In this document: positions 8,529 to 18,990 of the stretch, in pieces | Layout of the letters: every line of letters starts with the position of its first letter | Numbering within the stretch: position 1 is the first letter of the stretch | From: an uncultured Desulfobacterales bacterium | Lineage (GTDB): Bacteria; Desulfobacterota; Desulfobacteria; Desulfobacterales; JAHEIW01 | Direction: 5' to 3' | Assembly (NCBI GenBank): GCA_947259495.1 | Contig: CAMYLV010000024.1 | Coordinates: forward strand, 1-64,000 | DNA: 64,000 bases | The notes under the pieces: model-generated | Databases searched by the model: none | Seen by the model: only the letters and a program-made list of their open reading frames with translations | Told to the model about the DNA's origin: nothing | Translations under genes and position numbers: made by a program

Positions 8529-11500
8529 ATGGAAACTCTTTACGATTTTTTTGCCAAACCGACTGATCCAAGAAAGTACTTCGGTATTCGGATTGCACTG
8601 GCTTCGCCGGAACAAATTCGTAAATGGTCGCATGGTGAGATTAAAAAGCCGGAAACCATCAATTACCGAACCTTTAAACCCGAGCGGGATGGGCTATTTT
8701 GTGCCAAAATTTTTGGGCCCACTAAAGATTATGAGTGTAATTGCGGTAAATACAAGCGCATGAAGCATCGAGGTGTCATTTGCGAAAAATGCGGCGTCGA
8801 GGTCATTCAATCCAAAGTCCGGCGTGAGCGCATGGCGCATATCGAGCTGGCCACACCGGTCTCACATATCTGGTTTTTAAAAAGCCTGCCCAGCAAAATT
8901 GGTAACCTGCTGGATTTAACCCTCAAGAACATGGAAAAGGTTCTTTATTTTGACAGCTACATCGTGCTGGACCCCAAAAATACGCCGCTGGCCAAAGGTC
9001 AATTGCTTTCGGATGAAAAGTATATGGAGGCTCTGGAAGAATATGGTCCCAAGTTCGAGGCCGGCATCGGTGCCGAAGCGGTTAAAACGCTGCTGCAAAA
9101 CATTAATCTGGAGGAATTATACACGGAGCTGAAAGCCGACATTAAAGCGACTGGATCGGTTGCCAAACGACAGAAGCTATCCAAACGGCTGAAGATTGTC
9201 GATGCCTTTCGCAAATCAGGCGTTGATCCGATCTGGATGATTATGGATGTCATTCCGGTCCTTCCTCCCGATTTGAGACCACTGGTACCTTTGGAGGGGG
9301 GTCGCTTTGCGACATCCGACCTCAATGACCTGTATCGTCGTGTGATCAACCGCAACAATCGCCTCAAACGCCTGATTGATCTTAAGGCACCGGAAATCAT
9401 CGTGCGCAATGAAAAGCGCATGCTCCAGGAATCCGTTGACGTCCTGTTTGACAACGGGCGCCATGGCCGGGTGATCACCGGTACCAATAAGCGGCCCTTA
9501 AAGTCATTGAGTGACACTTTAAAAGGCAAGCAGGGCCGATTTCGGCAGAACCTGCTTGGCAAACGCGTGGATTATTCCGGACGTACCGTTATTACCGTCG
9601 GACCGGATTTAAGGTTACACCAGTGCGGGTTGCCCAAAAAGATGGCGCTCGAACTCTTTAAACCGTTTCTTTATTTTCGATTAGAACAAAAAGGCCTTGT
9701 CTCAACTGTTAAAAGTGCCAAGAAAATGGTGGAACGCGAAATCCCGGAAGTCTGGGATACACTGGATGAGGTGGTCAAAGAATATCCGGTGATGTTGAAC
9801 CGAGCACCGACGCTGCACCGGCTCGGTATTCAAGCGTTTGAGCCCATTTTGATCGAAGGAAAAGCAATTCAGCTGCATCCGCTGGTGTGTACGGCCTTCA
9901 ACGCAGACTTTGACGGTGATCAGATGGCGGTGCATGTTCCACTTTCGGTTGAATCACAGATTGAGGCCCGGGTGCTGATGCTTTCGAGCAACAACATCTT
10001 ATCGCCAGCCAACGGAAGCCCCATTATTGTGCCGAGCCAGGATATTGTGTTGGGCACCTATTATATGACCCGGGGGGTTGATAATCGCAAGGGCGAAGGC
10101 AAAATTTTTGCGAATGTTGATGAGGTTCAAACGGCCTTCGATGCTAAAGAAGTTGATTTGCACGCCAAAATCACGGTGCGCATGCACGGGCAACGCTATG
10201 AAACAACAGTAGGACGGGTACTTTTATGGGAGATCATCCCTCAGGTGGATATTTTGGAGTTAAGCCACATCCAGGTAGACTCTGAAGAGACGGCCAGCGA
10301 GGTTTTGGCTAAGATCAATGCCGGCCGAAAGTTTGCCAATCTTGTGAAAAAATATTCCCAGAGCCCGGATAAGAAAAATAAAGGGCTGCTCGGAAAACTC
10401 AGCTTTAACGAATTTCGCAGTGTTTTCGCATGTCGGGAAGCGGATATTGAGACCTTATTTTCGCTTAAGGCCGGCAATACCGGTGATATCATATTTGCCA
10501 ATGATGTCTATCACATTTTTGGAATTATTTCCAAGGAACCGGCCATTCCCTTTGATATTGTCAATGAGGTGATGGATAAAAAGATGCTGCGCCAGCTGGT
10601 AGATTACGTTTATCGCAATCTGGGGCCCAAAGCTACCGTTATTCTTTCAGATCGGCTCAAAGATGTCGGGTACAAGTATTCCACTCAAGGCGGACTGTCC
10701 ATTGCCATAGACGATATGATTATTCCGGCGGCTAAATGGGACATCTTAAAAAAGGCTGAAAGCCAGGTTTCAGAGATCGGTCGTCAGTATACCGAGGGTT
10801 TGATCACCCAGGGAGAGAAATATAATAAGGTCGTCGATATCTGGGCCAAAGCGACCGATGATGTTGCCAATGAAATGATGGAATCCATGAAACTGGAACG
10901 CGCCTTTGATTCAGGCAAGCCGGCAGCAGCTAAGAAAAAGAAGCCGGTTTATGCTGAAAGTTTCAATCCCATTTTTATGATGGCGGACTCCGGGGCGCGG
11001 GGCAGCAAAGATCAGATGCGACAGCTTGCCGGGATGCGGGGACTGATGGCCAAACCGTCTGGCGAAATTATTGAAACACCCATCAGCGCCAATTTCCGGG
11101 AAGGCCTCTCTGTACTTCAATACTTCATTTCAACCCACGGCGCACGGAAAGGTCTGGCAGATACGGCTCTGAAGACAGCCAATTCCGGTTATCTGACCCG
11201 CCGACTTGCCGATGTTGCACAGGATTGTGTGGTCTCCGAGTTCGACTGTGGCACCACTCTGGGGGTTGAAGTAGAACCCTTGATGGAAGGTGGTGAGATC
11301 ATTCAGCGGCTGGGTGAACGCATTTTAGGACGAACCTTGCTGGAAGATATTCATGATCCGTACACAGATGAAGTTGTGGCCCAAAACGGAGATGATATTG
11401 ATGAAGCCGCGGTCCAAAATATAGAAGAAACCGGCATCACCAATATCAAGATCCGTTCGGTTCTGACCTGCAAATCCAATAGAGGTGTGTGCAGCAAATG

Positions 11501-12926
11501 CTATGGACGCGATCTATCCCATGGCAGGCCTGTGGAAATTGGTCAGGCAGTCGGGATTCTGGCGGCTCAGTCCATTGGTGAACCGGGCACTCAGTTGACG
11601 ATGCGCACGTTTCATATTGGCGGTACGGCCAGCCGGCGGGTAGAACAAGCCGATATTCGGGCGCGCACTGACGGCACCGTTAAATATGTAGATCTTAGTG
11701 TCGCCAAAAATTCCGAAGGCCAGCTAGTCGTCATGAACCGGCGCGGCGGCAAATTTACCATTGTCAGCAAAACCGGGCGTGAACTTGAAACCTTTCCGGT
11801 TATCTATGGTGCGCACATTAAGGTCAAGGATAGCGCAAAAGTCAAAGTCGGCGATCTGCTGGCAACCTGGGATCCGTTTACGACCCCGATCATCGCCGAG
11901 GTTAACGGCACCGTAAAATTCGGTGATATTATCGCCGGTCAAACCATGCAGGAAAAAGTAGATCCGATAACCGGTAAATCGAGTAAAACCATCATCGAAT
12001 CCAGGAGCGGTGACGAGCGACCGCGGATCTCGATTAAAGACAAAAACAGTAAAACCGCCAAGCTTCCCGGATCATCGGCAATGGCCCGCTACATTTTACC
12101 GGTCAATGCCATTTTACTTGTCGAGGAAACCGGAGCGGTCAAAGCCGGCGATGTGGTTGCCAAACTGCCCAGAGCCACAACCAAGACCAAAGATATTACC
12201 GGTGGTTTACCCCGTGTGGCCGAGCTTTTTGAAGTTCGCAAACCCAAAGAGGTAGCGGTATTAAGTGAAATTGATGGGTATGTATCGATCGCAAAAAGCA
12301 CCAAAAAAGGCAAACAAAAGGTCACCATCTCCCCGGTTGATGTCGGTGATAAGAAGGAATATCTGATTCCACGGGGCAAACACATTAATGTATACGAAGG
12401 TGATTATATTCGCGCCGGTGAACCGCTCATTGGCGGGTCAGCGATCCCACAGGACATCTTGAGCATTAAGGGGGAGGTCCCGCTTGCGCGTTATCTGGTC
12501 GACGAAGTCCAGGAAGTCTATCGTCTGCAGGGTGTGCGCATCAACGATAAACACATCGAGGTCATTGTTCGGCAGATGATGCGGCGGGTGAAGATATTAA
12601 ATGTGGGCGATACCGATTTTATTACCGAGGAACAGGTCGATCGCATCAGATTTGAATTAACCAATAAAGCCGTGATTGAAAAAGGCGGCAAACCGGCAAC
12701 AGCCGAGCCGTTGATTCTGGGTATCACCAAGGCCTCGTTGAGTACAGACAGCTTTATTTCAGCAGCTTCATTCCAGGAAACAACCAAGGTTCTCACAGAT
12801 GCCAGTGTCGCCGGTGCGGTGGACGATTTGAGAGGGCTGAAGGAAAACGTCATCATGGGCCGGCTGATTCCAGCCGGAACGGGCTTAAAGGATTACGGAA
12901 TTGTTTCTGTTGAAAGGACTGAATAA
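8529..12926 (+). CDS. rpoC: DNA-directed RNA polymerase subunit beta-prime, with inserted PpiC-like domain
   Basis: Beta-prime carries the catalytic Mg site of RNA polymerase. The 1465-residue product has the N-terminal zinc ribbon (CNCGKY and CEKCGV), the active-site NADFDGD at residues 458-464, the second zinc site (VCSKCYG), the bridge-helix and trigger-loop regions ([16 protein letters not shown]) and a long insertion after the trigger-loop start, as in other Proteobacteria. The oddity is about 96 residues (575-670) with parvulin-type prolyl isomerase similarity, inserted between [13 protein letters not shown] and [10 protein letters not shown]. These flanks are contiguous in E. coli beta-prime. 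Without the insert the length would be ordinary. Start ATG 8529 follows ATAGGAATTCGC. Confidence 0.97.
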   Translation: METLYDFFAKPTDPRKYFGIRIALASPEQIRKWSHGEIKKPETINYRTFKPERDGLFCAKIFGPTKDYECNCGKYKRMKHRGVICEKCGVEVIQSKVRRERMAHIELATPVSHIWFLKSLPSKIGNLLDLTLKNMEKVLYFDSYIVLDPKNTPLAKGQLLSDEKYMEALEEYGPKFEAGIGAEAVKTLLQNINLEELYTELKADIKATGSVAKRQKLSKRLKIVDAFRKSGVDPIWMIMDVIPVLPPDLRPLVPLEGGRFATSDLNDLYRRVINRNNRLKRLIDLKAPEIIVRNEKRMLQESVDVLFDNGRHGRVITGTNKRPLKSLSDTLKGKQGRFRQNLLGKRVDYSGRTVITVGPDLRLHQCGLPKKMALELFKPFLYFRLEQKGLVSTVKSAKKMVEREIPEVWDTLDEVVKEYPVMLNRAPTLHRLGIQAFEPILIEGKAIQLHPLVCTAFNADFDGDQMAVHVPLSVESQIEARVLMLSSNNILSPANGSPIIVPSQDIVLGTYYMTRGVDNRKGEGKIFANVDEVQTAFDAKEVDLHAKITVRMHGQRYETTVGRVLLWEIIPQVDILELSHIQVDSEETASEVLAKINAGRKFANLVKKYSQSPDKKNKGLLGKLSFNEFRSVFACREADIETLFSLKAGNTGDIIFANDVYHIFGIISKEPAIPFDIVNEVMDKKMLRQLVDYVYRNLGPKATVILSDRLKDVGYKYSTQGGLSIAIDDMIIPAAKWDILKKAESQVSEIGRQYTEGLITQGEKYNKVVDIWAKATDDVANEMMESMKLERAFDSGKPAAAKKKKPVYAESFNPIFMMADSGARGSKDQMRQLAGMRGLMAKPSGEIIETPISANFREGLSVLQYFISTHGARKGLADTALKTANSGYLTRRLADVAQDCVVSEFDCGTTLGVEVEPLMEGGEIIQRLGERILGRTLLEDIHDPYTDEVVAQNGDDIDEAAVQNIEETGITNIKIRSVLTCKSNRGVCSKCYGRDLSHGRPVEIGQAVGILAAQSIGEPGTQLTMRTFHIGGTASRRVEQADIRARTDGTVKYVDLSVAKNSEGQLVVMNRRGGKFTIVSKTGRELETFPVIYGAHIKVKDSAKVKVGDLLATWDPFTTPIIAEVNGTVKFGDIIAGQTMQEKVDPITGKSSKTIIESRSGDERPRISIKDKNSKTAKLPGSSAMARYILPVNAILLVEETGAVKAGDVVAKLPRATTKTKDITGGLPRVAELFEVRKPKEVAVLSEIDGYVSIAKSTKKGKQKVTISPVDVGDKKEYLIPRGKHINVYEGDYIRAGEPLIGGSAIPQDILSIKGEVPLARYLVDEVQEVYRLQGVRINDKHIEVIVRQMMRRVKILNVGDTDFITEEQVDRIRFELTNKAVIEKGGKPATAEPLILGITKASLSTDSFISAASFQETTKVLTDASVAGAVDDLRGLKENVIMGRLIPAGTGLKDYGIVSVERTE
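10251..10538 (+). other. PpiC/parvulin-like domain inserted in RpoC (residues 575-670)
   Basis: Read in frame, this segment begins [18 protein letters not shown] and continues [18 protein letters not shown], as parvulins begin with ..SHILV.., E(E)A, AG..FA.LA..YS. It closes with the YHI motif (His 662) and SKE. The first conserved His (580) and the last His are kept. The usual GGDLG turn reads KGLLGKL, and the Cys/Asp after YS is Ser. The fold is therefore well supported, while catalytic activity is uncertain. It looks like an in-frame domain insertion, not a frameshift artefact, because both flanks stay in register. Confidence 0.88.
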
Positions 12927-12942
12927 TCTTCAGCGTTTCTGG

Positions 12943-12967
12943 CTGCGTATTTTTTAAGCAGTTTTTT
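12943..12967 (+). terminator. Possible weak terminator after rpoC
   Basis: CTGC (12943-12946) can pair with GCAG (12958-12961) with partial extension inward, followed by six T (12962-12967). The stem is short, so at best this is a partial terminator. A promoter follows immediately. Confidence 0.35.
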
Positions 12968-12977
12968 AACAAAATGC

Positions 12978-13006
12978 TTGACAATAGACGGTTTGCTGTA
13001 TAAATA
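12978..13006 (+). promoter_or_regulatory. Sigma-70-type promoter for rpsL
   Basis: A perfect -35 TTGACA lies at 12978-12983. A -10 region TATAAATA lies at 12999-13006, preceded by TG. Spacing is 15 bp to TATAAA or 17 bp to TAAATA. It sits 55 bases upstream of the rpsL start and probably drives the str/S10 genes independently of rpoBC. Confidence 0.75.
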
Positions 13007-13060
13007 CGGACATTTTACCAGATTCGTAATCTAAGAAGCAAAAAGGATAACCACGAGCTT

Positions 13061-13432
13061 ATGCCAACTATCAATCAACTCGTTCGCAAAGGCCGAAAGA
13101 CGGTCAAACAGAAGGTTACCACGCCGGCTCTTAAAGGAGCACCCCAGAAGCGCGGCGTGTGCACCCGGGTATACACATCGACCCCCAAAAAACCGAATTC
13201 GGCATTGCGCAAGGTTGCGCGTGTGAGATTGACGACCGGAGCTGAGGTCACCGCCTATATTCCTGGCATCGGGCACAATCTTCAGGAACATTCGGTGGTT
13301 TTGGTGCGCGGCGGCCGTGTCAAAGACCTGCCCGGTGTTCGCTATCATATTGTTCGGGGCACACTGGACACCCTTGGTGTCGAAGACCGCAAACAGGGCC
13401 GCTCCAAATACGGTGCCAAGAAACCCAAATAA
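13061..13432 (+). CDS. rpsL: 30S ribosomal protein S12
   Basis: S12 sits at the decoding centre and controls accuracy. The 123-residue product carries [18 protein letters not shown] and [12 protein letters not shown], the two loops where streptomycin-resistance changes occur in other bacteria; both have the ordinary sensitive-type lysines. Full length, ends [10 protein letters not shown]. It has its own promoter upstream and is followed by rpsG. Confidence 0.97.
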   Translation: MPTINQLVRKGRKTVKQKVTTPALKGAPQKRGVCTRVYTSTPKKPNSALRKVARVRLTTGAEVTAYIPGIGHNLQEHSVVLVRGGRVKDLPGVRYHIVRGTLDTLGVEDRKQGRSKYGAKKPK

Positions 13433-13445
13433 TTTTTGTTATTCC

Positions 13446-13533
13446 TTATTGGTTATCAGTTATTAGAGTAGCATTGAGTCATCGATAGTATTTGGATTTT
13501 TAATAACCAATAACGATTAACCAATAACTGACA
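13446..13533 (+). repeat. Inverted degenerate repeat (AATAACC words) in rpsL-rpsG spacer
   Basis: The left arm TTATTGGTTATCAGTTATT (from 13446) is an imperfect reverse complement of two tandem AATAACCAATAAC-like words at 13500-13533, which run up to the rpsG ribosome binding site. The whole 112-base spacer could fold as one long A/T-rich hairpin. Confidence 0.7.
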
Positions 13534-13544
13534 ATGGAGTATTT

Positions 13545-14015
13545 ATGCCCAGACGGAGAGAAATTCCGGAGCGGGATACTGCCCCGGATTCCAAATATAA
13601 CAGTGTCTTAGTCGCCAAGTTTGTCAATTGTATTATGCGTGATGGGAAAAAAAGCGTGGCAGAATCAACCCTGTATCATGCGCTGGATGTCATCGGTAAA
13701 AAGTCCAACGAACCTCCGCTGAAAATGTTTGAACAAGCTGTGGATAATGTGCGACCTTTGATTGAAGTAAAGTCCCGGCGCGTGGGAGGTTCAACGTATC
13801 AGGTTCCAACCGAAATACGCCCCTCCCGCAGAACCGCATTGGGCATTCGATGGATTATTACATACGCTCGCCAGCGTCCTGAGAAAGGTATGGCCAATAA
13901 GCTGGCCGCGGAGCTACTGGATGCAGCCAACAGAAGAGGCGCTTCCGTTAAGAAAAAGGAAGACACTCATAAAATGGCCGAAGCCAACAAGGCCTTTGCC
14001 CATTTCCGCTGGTAG
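13545..14015 (+). CDS. rpsG: 30S ribosomal protein S7
   Basis: S7 nucleates assembly of the 30S head and contacts E-site tRNA. The 156-residue protein has the normal beginning [11 protein letters not shown] and the conserved [16 protein letters not shown] block near residues 81-96. Length is standard. In most bacteria fusA would follow; here a 101-base spacer leads straight to tuf. Confidence 0.97.
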   Translation: MPRRREIPERDTAPDSKYNSVLVAKFVNCIMRDGKKSVAESTLYHALDVIGKKSNEPPLKMFEQAVDNVRPLIEVKSRRVGGSTYQVPTEIRPSRRTALGIRWIITYARQRPEKGMANKLAAELLDAANRRGASVKKKEDTHKMAEANKAFAHFRW

Positions 14016-14044
14016 GCTAAAACCCAACTCACCATGGGCTAATT

Positions 14045-14079
14045 GCATAGCAATGAAAGATATTGACGGTGTGCTATGC
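14045..14079 (+). promoter_or_regulatory. Hairpin upstream of tuf
   Basis: GCATAGCA (14045-14052) and TGCTATGC (14072-14079) are perfect reverse complements with a 19-base loop, lying in the rpsG-tuf spacer. There is no T-run. It may be an mRNA processing or stability element, or a scar at the place where fusA is usually found. Confidence 0.55.
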
Positions 14080-14116
14080 GTGCTGCCCGTGCATGTTTAA
14101 TTGGGAGGATGAGAAG

Positions 14117-15310
14117 ATGTCGAAGGAGAAGTTTGAGCGAACCAAGCCGCATGTAAATGTGGGCACCATTGGGCACATTGATCATGGTAAGACGACCCTG
14201 ACGGCGGCGATCACCAAGCATTTAGGCAAGAAGGGCTTGGCGGATTTTATACCGTTTGATCAGATTGACAAGGCGCCGGAGGAAAAAGAGCGTGGAATTA
14301 CCATTGCCACAGCGCATGTGGAGTATCAGACCGCGAATCGTCATTATGCGCACGTGGACTGTCCGGGTCATGCGGACTACATTAAGAACATGATCACCGG
14401 GGCAGCGCAGATGGACGGCGCGATTTTGGTTGTGGGCGCCGATGATGGTCCGATGCCGCAGACGCGCGAGCACATTTTGTTGGCGCGCCAGGTGGGAGTT
14501 CCGCGGATTGTGGTATTTTTAAACAAAACCGACATGGTTGATGATGAGGAGTTAATCGAGTTGGTGGAATTGGAGTTGCGGGAGTTATTGGACAAGTATG
14601 AATTTCCCGGCGATGATACGCCCATTGTCAAGGGTTCGGCGCTTAAGGCGTTGGAGTCAGATGATAGCGACGGAGAAGAGGCCAAGTGTGTATTTGAATT
14701 AATGGAGGCGATTGATGCATATATTCCGGAGCCCGAGCGCGATGTGGACAAGCCGTTTTTGATGCCGATTGAGGATGTATTTAGCATTTCGGGTCGGGGT
14801 ACGGTGGTAACGGGTCGCGTGGAGCGTGGGATCATCCATGTGGGCGATGATGTGGAGATTGTGGGGATTCGTCCGACGTTAAAGACGGTGTGCACCGGCG
14901 TGGAGATGTTTCGCAAGCTGTTGGATGAGGGTCGTGCGGGCGACAACATTGGCGTGTTGCTGCGTGGCACCAAGCGCGATGAAGTTGAGCGTGGTCAGGT
15001 GGTGGCGATACCGGGCACGATCACCCCGCACACCAAGTTCAAGGCCGAGGTGTACATATTGAGCAAGGAAGAAGGGGGTCGTCACACGCCGTTTTTCAGT
15101 GGCTATCGGCCGCAGTTTTATTTTCGCACCACCGATGTAACGGGCATATTGACGTTGCCCGAGGGTGTGGAGATGGTGATGCCGGGCGACAATGTAGCGA
15201 TTGAGGCGGAGCTGATCACCCCGATTGCGATGGAAAAAGAGCTGCGTTTTGCGGTGCGCGAAGGCGGTCGTACCGTTGGTGCCGGTGTGGTCAGCGATAT
15301 TATTGAATAA
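14117..15310 (+). CDS. tuf: Elongation factor Tu (copy 2)
   Basis: EF-Tu is the GTPase that carries aminoacyl-tRNA to the ribosomal A site. The 397-residue product shows the P-loop GHIDHGKT (19-26), the switch [10 protein letters not shown] and the NKTD base-recognition motif, followed by domains 2 and 3. Start ATG 14117 follows GGGAGGA at 14103-14109; the frame is open upstream to 14063 but without homology. Its 3' end is identical to the copy at the window start. Its stop codon overlaps the only nearby in-frame start of rpsJ. Confidence 0.98.
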   Translation: MSKEKFERTKPHVNVGTIGHIDHGKTTLTAAITKHLGKKGLADFIPFDQIDKAPEEKERGITIATAHVEYQTANRHYAHVDCPGHADYIKNMITGAAQMDGAILVVGADDGPMPQTREHILLARQVGVPRIVVFLNKTDMVDDEELIELVELELRELLDKYEFPGDDTPIVKGSALKALESDDSDGEEAKCVFELMEAIDAYIPEPERDVDKPFLMPIEDVFSISGRGTVVTGRVERGIIHVGDDVEIVGIRPTLKTVCTGVEMFRKLLDEGRAGDNIGVLLRGTKRDEVERGQVVAIPGTITPHTKFKAEVYILSKEEGGRHTPFFSGYRPQFYFRTTDVTGILTLPEGVEMVMPGDNVAIEAELITPIAMEKELRFAVREGGRTVGAGVVSDIIE

Positions 15311-15596
15311 CGGACTCAAGGCTTACGATCACAAATTACTTGACCAGTCTGCATACGACATCGTTGATACCGCGACAAAAACCGGAGCTAAAGTGGTCGG
15401 GCCGATACCGCTGCCCACACGAATTAAAAAATATACGGTTTTGCGATCTCCACATGTTGATAAAAAATCGAGAGAACAATTCGAGATGAGAACCCACAAG
15501 CGACTCATGGATATCGTGGAACCCACCCAGCAGACAGTGGATGCCTTGATGAAACTGGACCTGTCGCCGGGTGTCGATGTGGAGATTAAGCTATAG
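15303..15596 (+). CDS. rpsJ: 30S ribosomal protein S10 with abnormal 5' end
   Basis: S10 is part of the 30S head and, as NusE, a partner of NusB/NusG in antitermination. From [11 protein letters not shown] onward the product matches the family to its end DVEIKL. The usual N-terminal strand (of the form KIRIRLKAY) is missing: only NNG precedes LKAY. The nearest in-frame start is TTG 15303, which overlaps the tuf stop by 8 bases and has no ribosome binding site. Other in-frame starts are deeper in tuf (TTG 15225). Initiation by coupling to tuf, a 5' deletion, or an assembly error at the tuf repeat are all possible. Confidence 0.8.
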   Translation: MNNGLKAYDHKLLDQSAYDIVDTATKTGAKVVGPIPLPTRIKKYTVLRSPHVDKKSREQFEMRTHKRLMDIVEPTQQTVDALMKLDLSPGVDVEIKL

Positions 15597-15605
15597 CCCA
15601 GATCT

Positions 15606-15668
15606 AAATTAGGGATTCAGGTTATATAAACAAATTTGAGCTGATTGTTTGCCCTGTATCCCTAATTT
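15606..15668 (+). repeat. Long inverted repeat in rpsJ-rplC spacer
   Basis: AAATTAGGGATTCAGG (15606-15621) and CCTGTATCCCTAATTT (15653-15668) are reverse complements with one mismatch, followed by a short T-run. It could act as a partial terminator or stability hairpin inside the S10 operon. Confidence 0.75.
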
Positions 15669-15738
15669 TTTGACCCATCGGCCACCGAAATATGATGTTT
15701 TATACCGCATTTTGGATGTCGATCAAAAGGTGAGCGCA

Positions 15739-16383
15739 ATGAGTAAAGGATTAATTGGGAAAAAAATGGGAATGAGCGGGCTTTTCTTGCCTGACGGCCG
15801 GTATGTACCGGTAACCGTTATTGAAGCCGGCCCATGCGTGGTCACCCAGATAAAGACTGCCGGAAAGGATGGATATAATGCGCTTCAGCTGGGCTTTGGT
15901 GAGAAAAATGAATCTCGGGTCAACAAACCGCTCAAAGGGCATTTCAGTAAAGGGGCGTCCGGGGCATTTGACACGCTTAAAGAATTCGCGGTAGCCGATC
16001 CGGGCGAATACAATCTGGGTCAGCAAATTACCCTGGAGATGTTTAACATCGGAGAACGGGTGGATGTGATCGGCACCACGAAAGGACGTGGATTTTCAGG
16101 TGTTATGAAACGCCATGGATTTGCTGGCGGTCGCAAAACACATGGCAGCCACAGCCATCGTATTCCCGGATCCGTGGGCTGCAGCGCATCGCCTTCAAAA
16201 ATTATTAAAGGCAAGAAGATGCCCGGTCATTATGGGAATGACCGCCGTACCGCGCGTAATCTGGAAGTTGTTGATATCCGACCTGACGATAACATTATTC
16301 TTATTAGAGGTGCGGTGCCGGGTGCCAAATCCGGACTGGTCACGATCAACAAGCTCAAATTTAAGAAAGATAAAGTGTCATAA
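15739..16383 (+). CDS. rplC: 50S ribosomal protein L3
   Basis: L3 is an early assembly protein near the peptidyl-transferase centre. Start ATG 15739 follows AAGGTGAG and gives [16 protein letters not shown] and 214 residues, the family length; the open frame upstream to 15649 is not homologous. The [19 protein letters not shown] loop, which reaches toward the catalytic centre, is present. Confidence 0.96.
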   Translation: MSKGLIGKKMGMSGLFLPDGRYVPVTVIEAGPCVVTQIKTAGKDGYNALQLGFGEKNESRVNKPLKGHFSKGASGAFDTLKEFAVADPGEYNLGQQITLEMFNIGERVDVIGTTKGRGFSGVMKRHGFAGGRKTHGSHSHRIPGSVGCSASPSKIIKGKKMPGHYGNDRRTARNLEVVDIRPDDNIILIRGAVPGAKSGLVTINKLKFKKDKVS

Positions 16384-16452
16384 ATTTTATGGTTTAAGAG
16401 CAGGTTTTTGAAAGACACGAACCTGCTTGAATTCCCGCAAACGGGGGATACT

Positions 16453-17076
16453 ATGCCGGTTGTAGATGTTCGTAATACCAAAGGGAAAAAAGTGAAAACA
16501 GTCGACCTGGCTGAAAGCATCTTCAATGTTCCTGTAAAGCCAAGTTTGCTGCATGAGGTTGTCACGATGCAACTGGCCAATCGCCGGGCAGCCACCGCTG
16601 CGGTAAAGCATCGCAGCGATGTGAAGGGCAGCCGGCGCAAATTATTCCGCCAGAAGGGTACCGGCAGAGCACGGCGTGGTGACATTAAATCTCCTTTGCT
16701 CAGGGGCGGCGGAGTTGTTTTTGGACCCGATGGCCGTAATTATGCTTTCAGGGCACCCAAAAAAGTCCGTAAATTAGCGTTGAAGATGGCCTTGAGCACC
16801 AAGCTGGGCGCCAGTGAACTCATGGTGCTGGATGAATTAGAGCTCAAGCAAATAAAAACCAAAGATTTTGTTGGGATTTTAAAAAGCCTGAAGCTGACCA
16901 ACACGCTGATTGTTGCTGATACGAAAAATCAAAACTTGGAGCTGTCTTCGCGAAACGTGCCGAATGTAAAAGTGCTTCGCGCGGAAGGTCTGAATGTCTA
17001 CGATATCCTTAAATACGAGACGTTAGTTTTGCTGGAGCCAGCAATAAAGTATATCGAAAGGAGGCTGGCCGCATGA
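16453..17076 (+). CDS. rplD: 50S ribosomal protein L4
   Basis: L4 lines the peptide exit tunnel and in some bacteria regulates its own operon. Start ATG 16453 gives [14 protein letters not shown] and 207 residues, the family length; an upstream TTG at 16408 would add an unrelated leader. The tunnel loop with [20 protein letters not shown] (part shown) is conserved. Its end overlaps rplW by four bases. Confidence 0.95.
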   Translation: MPVVDVRNTKGKKVKTVDLAESIFNVPVKPSLLHEVVTMQLANRRAATAAVKHRSDVKGSRRKLFRQKGTGRARRGDIKSPLLRGGGVVFGPDGRNYAFRAPKKVRKLALKMALSTKLGASELMVLDELELKQIKTKDFVGILKSLKLTNTLIVADTKNQNLELSSRNVPNVKVLRAEGLNVYDILKYETLVLLEPAIKYIERRLAA

Positions 17077-17360
17077 TGGAATCTGAGATCGTCAAGCGAC
17101 CCGTGATCACTGAAAAAACCAATATTCAGAAAGAGATCGCCAATCAGCTGACATTTGAAGTCGATCGACGCGCTAATCGCATTGAAATAAAACGGGCGAT
17201 TGAAACTGCTTTTAAAGTCAAAGTTACCAGCGTTAAGACCATGCAGGTTAAGGGCAAAGTCAAACGCAGAGGGCGAAATATCGGCAAACGCCGGGATTGG
17301 AAAAAAGCAATCGTTACTTTGATGCCCGGCGAGCGCATCGATTTTTTTGAAGGAGCTTAG
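17073..17360 (+). CDS. rplW: 50S ribosomal protein L23
   Basis: L23 sits at the exit of the peptide tunnel and docks trigger factor and SRP. The 95-residue product has [14 protein letters not shown] and the [17 protein letters not shown] core. The first ATG overlaps the rplD stop (ATGATG), so initiation may be at 17073 or 17076; coupling to rplD is likely. Confidence 0.95.
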   Translation: MMESEIVKRPVITEKTNIQKEIANQLTFEVDRRANRIEIKRAIETAFKVKVTSVKTMQVKGKVKRRGRNIGKRRDWKKAIVTLMPGERIDFFEGA

Positions 17361-17375
17361 CAGCAGGAGCACAAC

Positions 17376-18197
17376 ATGATTACGAAGAAGGTTAAACCGA
17401 CGTCACCCGGAAGGCGTTTTCAGACATATACGTCACTTGATGAGATTACGCGAACGACTCCGGAAAAACGGCTGTTAAAGTCACTTAAAAAATGCAGTGG
17501 CCGCAATGCCCATGGACGCATTACCATCAGGCGTCGCGGTGGTGGTCATAAACGACATTACCGGATAATCGACTTTAAGCGGGATAAAACCGGAATTCCA
17601 GCCAAAGTGGCTGCCATCGAATACGATCCCAATCGCTCTGCGCGAATCGCTCTGTTGCATTACGCCGATGGGGATAAGCGCTATATCCTGGCACCTGTCG
17701 GTCTTAAGGTTGATGATATCGTAGAGTCCGGACCCGATGCGGATATCAAACCCGGCAATACGTTGCCGTTGAGTCATATCCCGCTGGGTACTCAGATTCA
17801 TAATATCGAAATGCGTCTGGGCAAGGGCGGACAAATGGTTCGTAGTGCCGGCACCTACGCCCAACTGATGGCCAAAGAGGATGCGTACGCATTGATTAAA
17901 ATGCCCTCCGGGGAAGTCCGTATGGTGCTTTTGAAATGCAAAGCCACCATCGGGCAAATCGGCAATGTCGCGCATGAAAATAAATCATTGGGCAAAGCGG
18001 GTCGCAAACGCTGGTTGGGACGTCGCCCAAAAGTTCGCGGGGTCGCTATGAATCCGGTTGACCATCCAATGGGCGGTGGTGAAGGTCGTTCGTCTGGCGG
18101 ACGACATCCCTGTAGTCCGTGGGGTTGGCCCACCAAAGGCTTTAAGACGCGTCACAAACGAAAAAGCGACCGTTTGATTGTCAAAAAACGCAAATAG
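17376..18197 (+). CDS. rplB: 50S ribosomal protein L2
   Basis: L2 is required for subunit joining and peptidyl-transferase activity. The 273-residue product is full length, starts [18 protein letters not shown] and has the C-terminal block [20 protein letters not shown] with the conserved histidine. It follows rplW by 15 bases. Confidence 0.97.
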   Translation: MITKKVKPTSPGRRFQTYTSLDEITRTTPEKRLLKSLKKCSGRNAHGRITIRRRGGGHKRHYRIIDFKRDKTGIPAKVAAIEYDPNRSARIALLHYADGDKRYILAPVGLKVDDIVESGPDADIKPGNTLPLSHIPLGTQIHNIEMRLGKGGQMVRSAGTYAQLMAKEDAYALIKMPSGEVRMVLLKCKATIGQIGNVAHENKSLGKAGRKRWLGRRPKVRGVAMNPVDHPMGGGEGRSSGGRHPCSPWGWPTKGFKTRHKRKSDRLIVKKRK

Positions 18198-18206
18198 CAA
18201 CCGTCA

Positions 18207-18282
18207 TCTGTTATACGTTATTTGGCGGTTCGATGACCCACTGTGAACAATAACTAATAACCATTAACTATTAACCAATACC
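18207..18282 (+). repeat. Degenerate AATAACC-type repeat in rplB-rpsS spacer
   Basis: The spacer has a left segment with GTTAT words (18207-18230) and a right segment of tandem AATAACTAATAACCATTAAC-like words (18247-18282). They are partial reverse complements, ending just before the rpsS ribosome binding site. No gene is visible in the spacer. Confidence 0.6.
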
Positions 18283-18298
18283 TAATTTTGGAGTATTT

Positions 18299-18577
18299 AT
18301 GCCACGTTCGCTTAAAAAGGGTCCTTTTATCGATGAGCGCCTGCTCCAAAGAGTTAACGAAGCGCAGGCATCTCGCAGCAGCCAGGTCGTTAAAACCTGG
18401 TCGCGACGTTCCACGATAGTTCCGGAGATGGTCGGTATTACATTGGCCGTCCATAACGGCAGAAAATTTATACCGGTATTTGTTTCAGAGAACATGGTGG
18501 GTCACAAACTGGGTGAATTTTCTCCGACCCGGACCTTTTACGGACATGCTGGCGCTAAAAAATCGCGATTAAAATAA
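18299..18577 (+). CDS. rpsS: 30S ribosomal protein S19
   Basis: S19 binds with S13 in the 30S head near the A-site tRNA. The 92-residue product starts [16 protein letters not shown] and ends with the normal [13 protein letters not shown]-type basic tail. TTTGGAG precedes the ATG. Standard position between rplB and rplV. Confidence 0.97.
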   Translation: MPRSLKKGPFIDERLLQRVNEAQASRSSQVVKTWSRRSTIVPEMVGITLAVHNGRKFIPVFVSENMVGHKLGEFSPTRTFYGHAGAKKSRLK

Positions 18578-18632
18578 CTAGCCAATTGAGCGATTTGCGC
18601 TCAATCAGAGCGACTTAAAGGTTTGTAAACCG

Positions 18633-18974
18633 ATGGAAGTCAAAGCTTCTGCTAAGTACATGCGAATATCGCCCCGTAAAGTTCATAAATTGATCGGGGC
18701 TGTCAAGGGTAAGCCAGTTGAAACGGCCTTAAATACCCTTAAATTTATGCCCCAGAAAGCTGCGGGGATTTTGGAAAAAGTCATCCGTTCAGCGGTCGCC
18801 AATGCCGATCAGAATCCGGATGTCGACATCGATCTGCTGGTGATTCGCAATGTTGTCGCCGATCAAGGTCCCACGCTGAAACGCTGGCGGGCCAGGGCGC
18901 GGGGCAGAGGAACCCGGATTTTAAAGCGAACCAGTCACATTACTGTTATTTTAAGCGAAAAATCTTCGGTTTAA
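18633..18974 (+). CDS. rplV: 50S ribosomal protein L22
   Basis: L22 lines the exit tunnel opposite L4. The 113-residue protein has the [16 protein letters not shown] start and the tunnel beta-hairpin with [18 protein letters not shown]. Length is normal. It is followed after 16 bases by rpsC. Confidence 0.96.
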   Translation: MEVKASAKYMRISPRKVHKLIGAVKGKPVETALNTLKFMPQKAAGILEKVIRSAVANADQNPDVDIDLLVIRNVVADQGPTLKRWRARARGRGTRILKRTSHITVILSEKSSV

Positions 18975-18990
18975 CAAAGGAGGTAAAAGC

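Noticed and set aside
8999-9562. A 187-residue open frame on the minus strand inside rpoC
   Set aside because: It is a mirror frame of a strongly conserved rpoC segment, without ribosome binding site or protein features.
10201-10560. Possibility that the RpoC insert is a frameshift or misassembly artefact
   Set aside because: The reading frame is continuous, the insert has an orderly parvulin pattern, and both flanks resume exactly at the homologous positions of beta-prime.
14377-14973. A 198-residue minus-strand frame inside tuf
   Set aside because: It is Ser/Thr/Asn-rich, a composition typical of antisense frames, and fully within a conserved gene.
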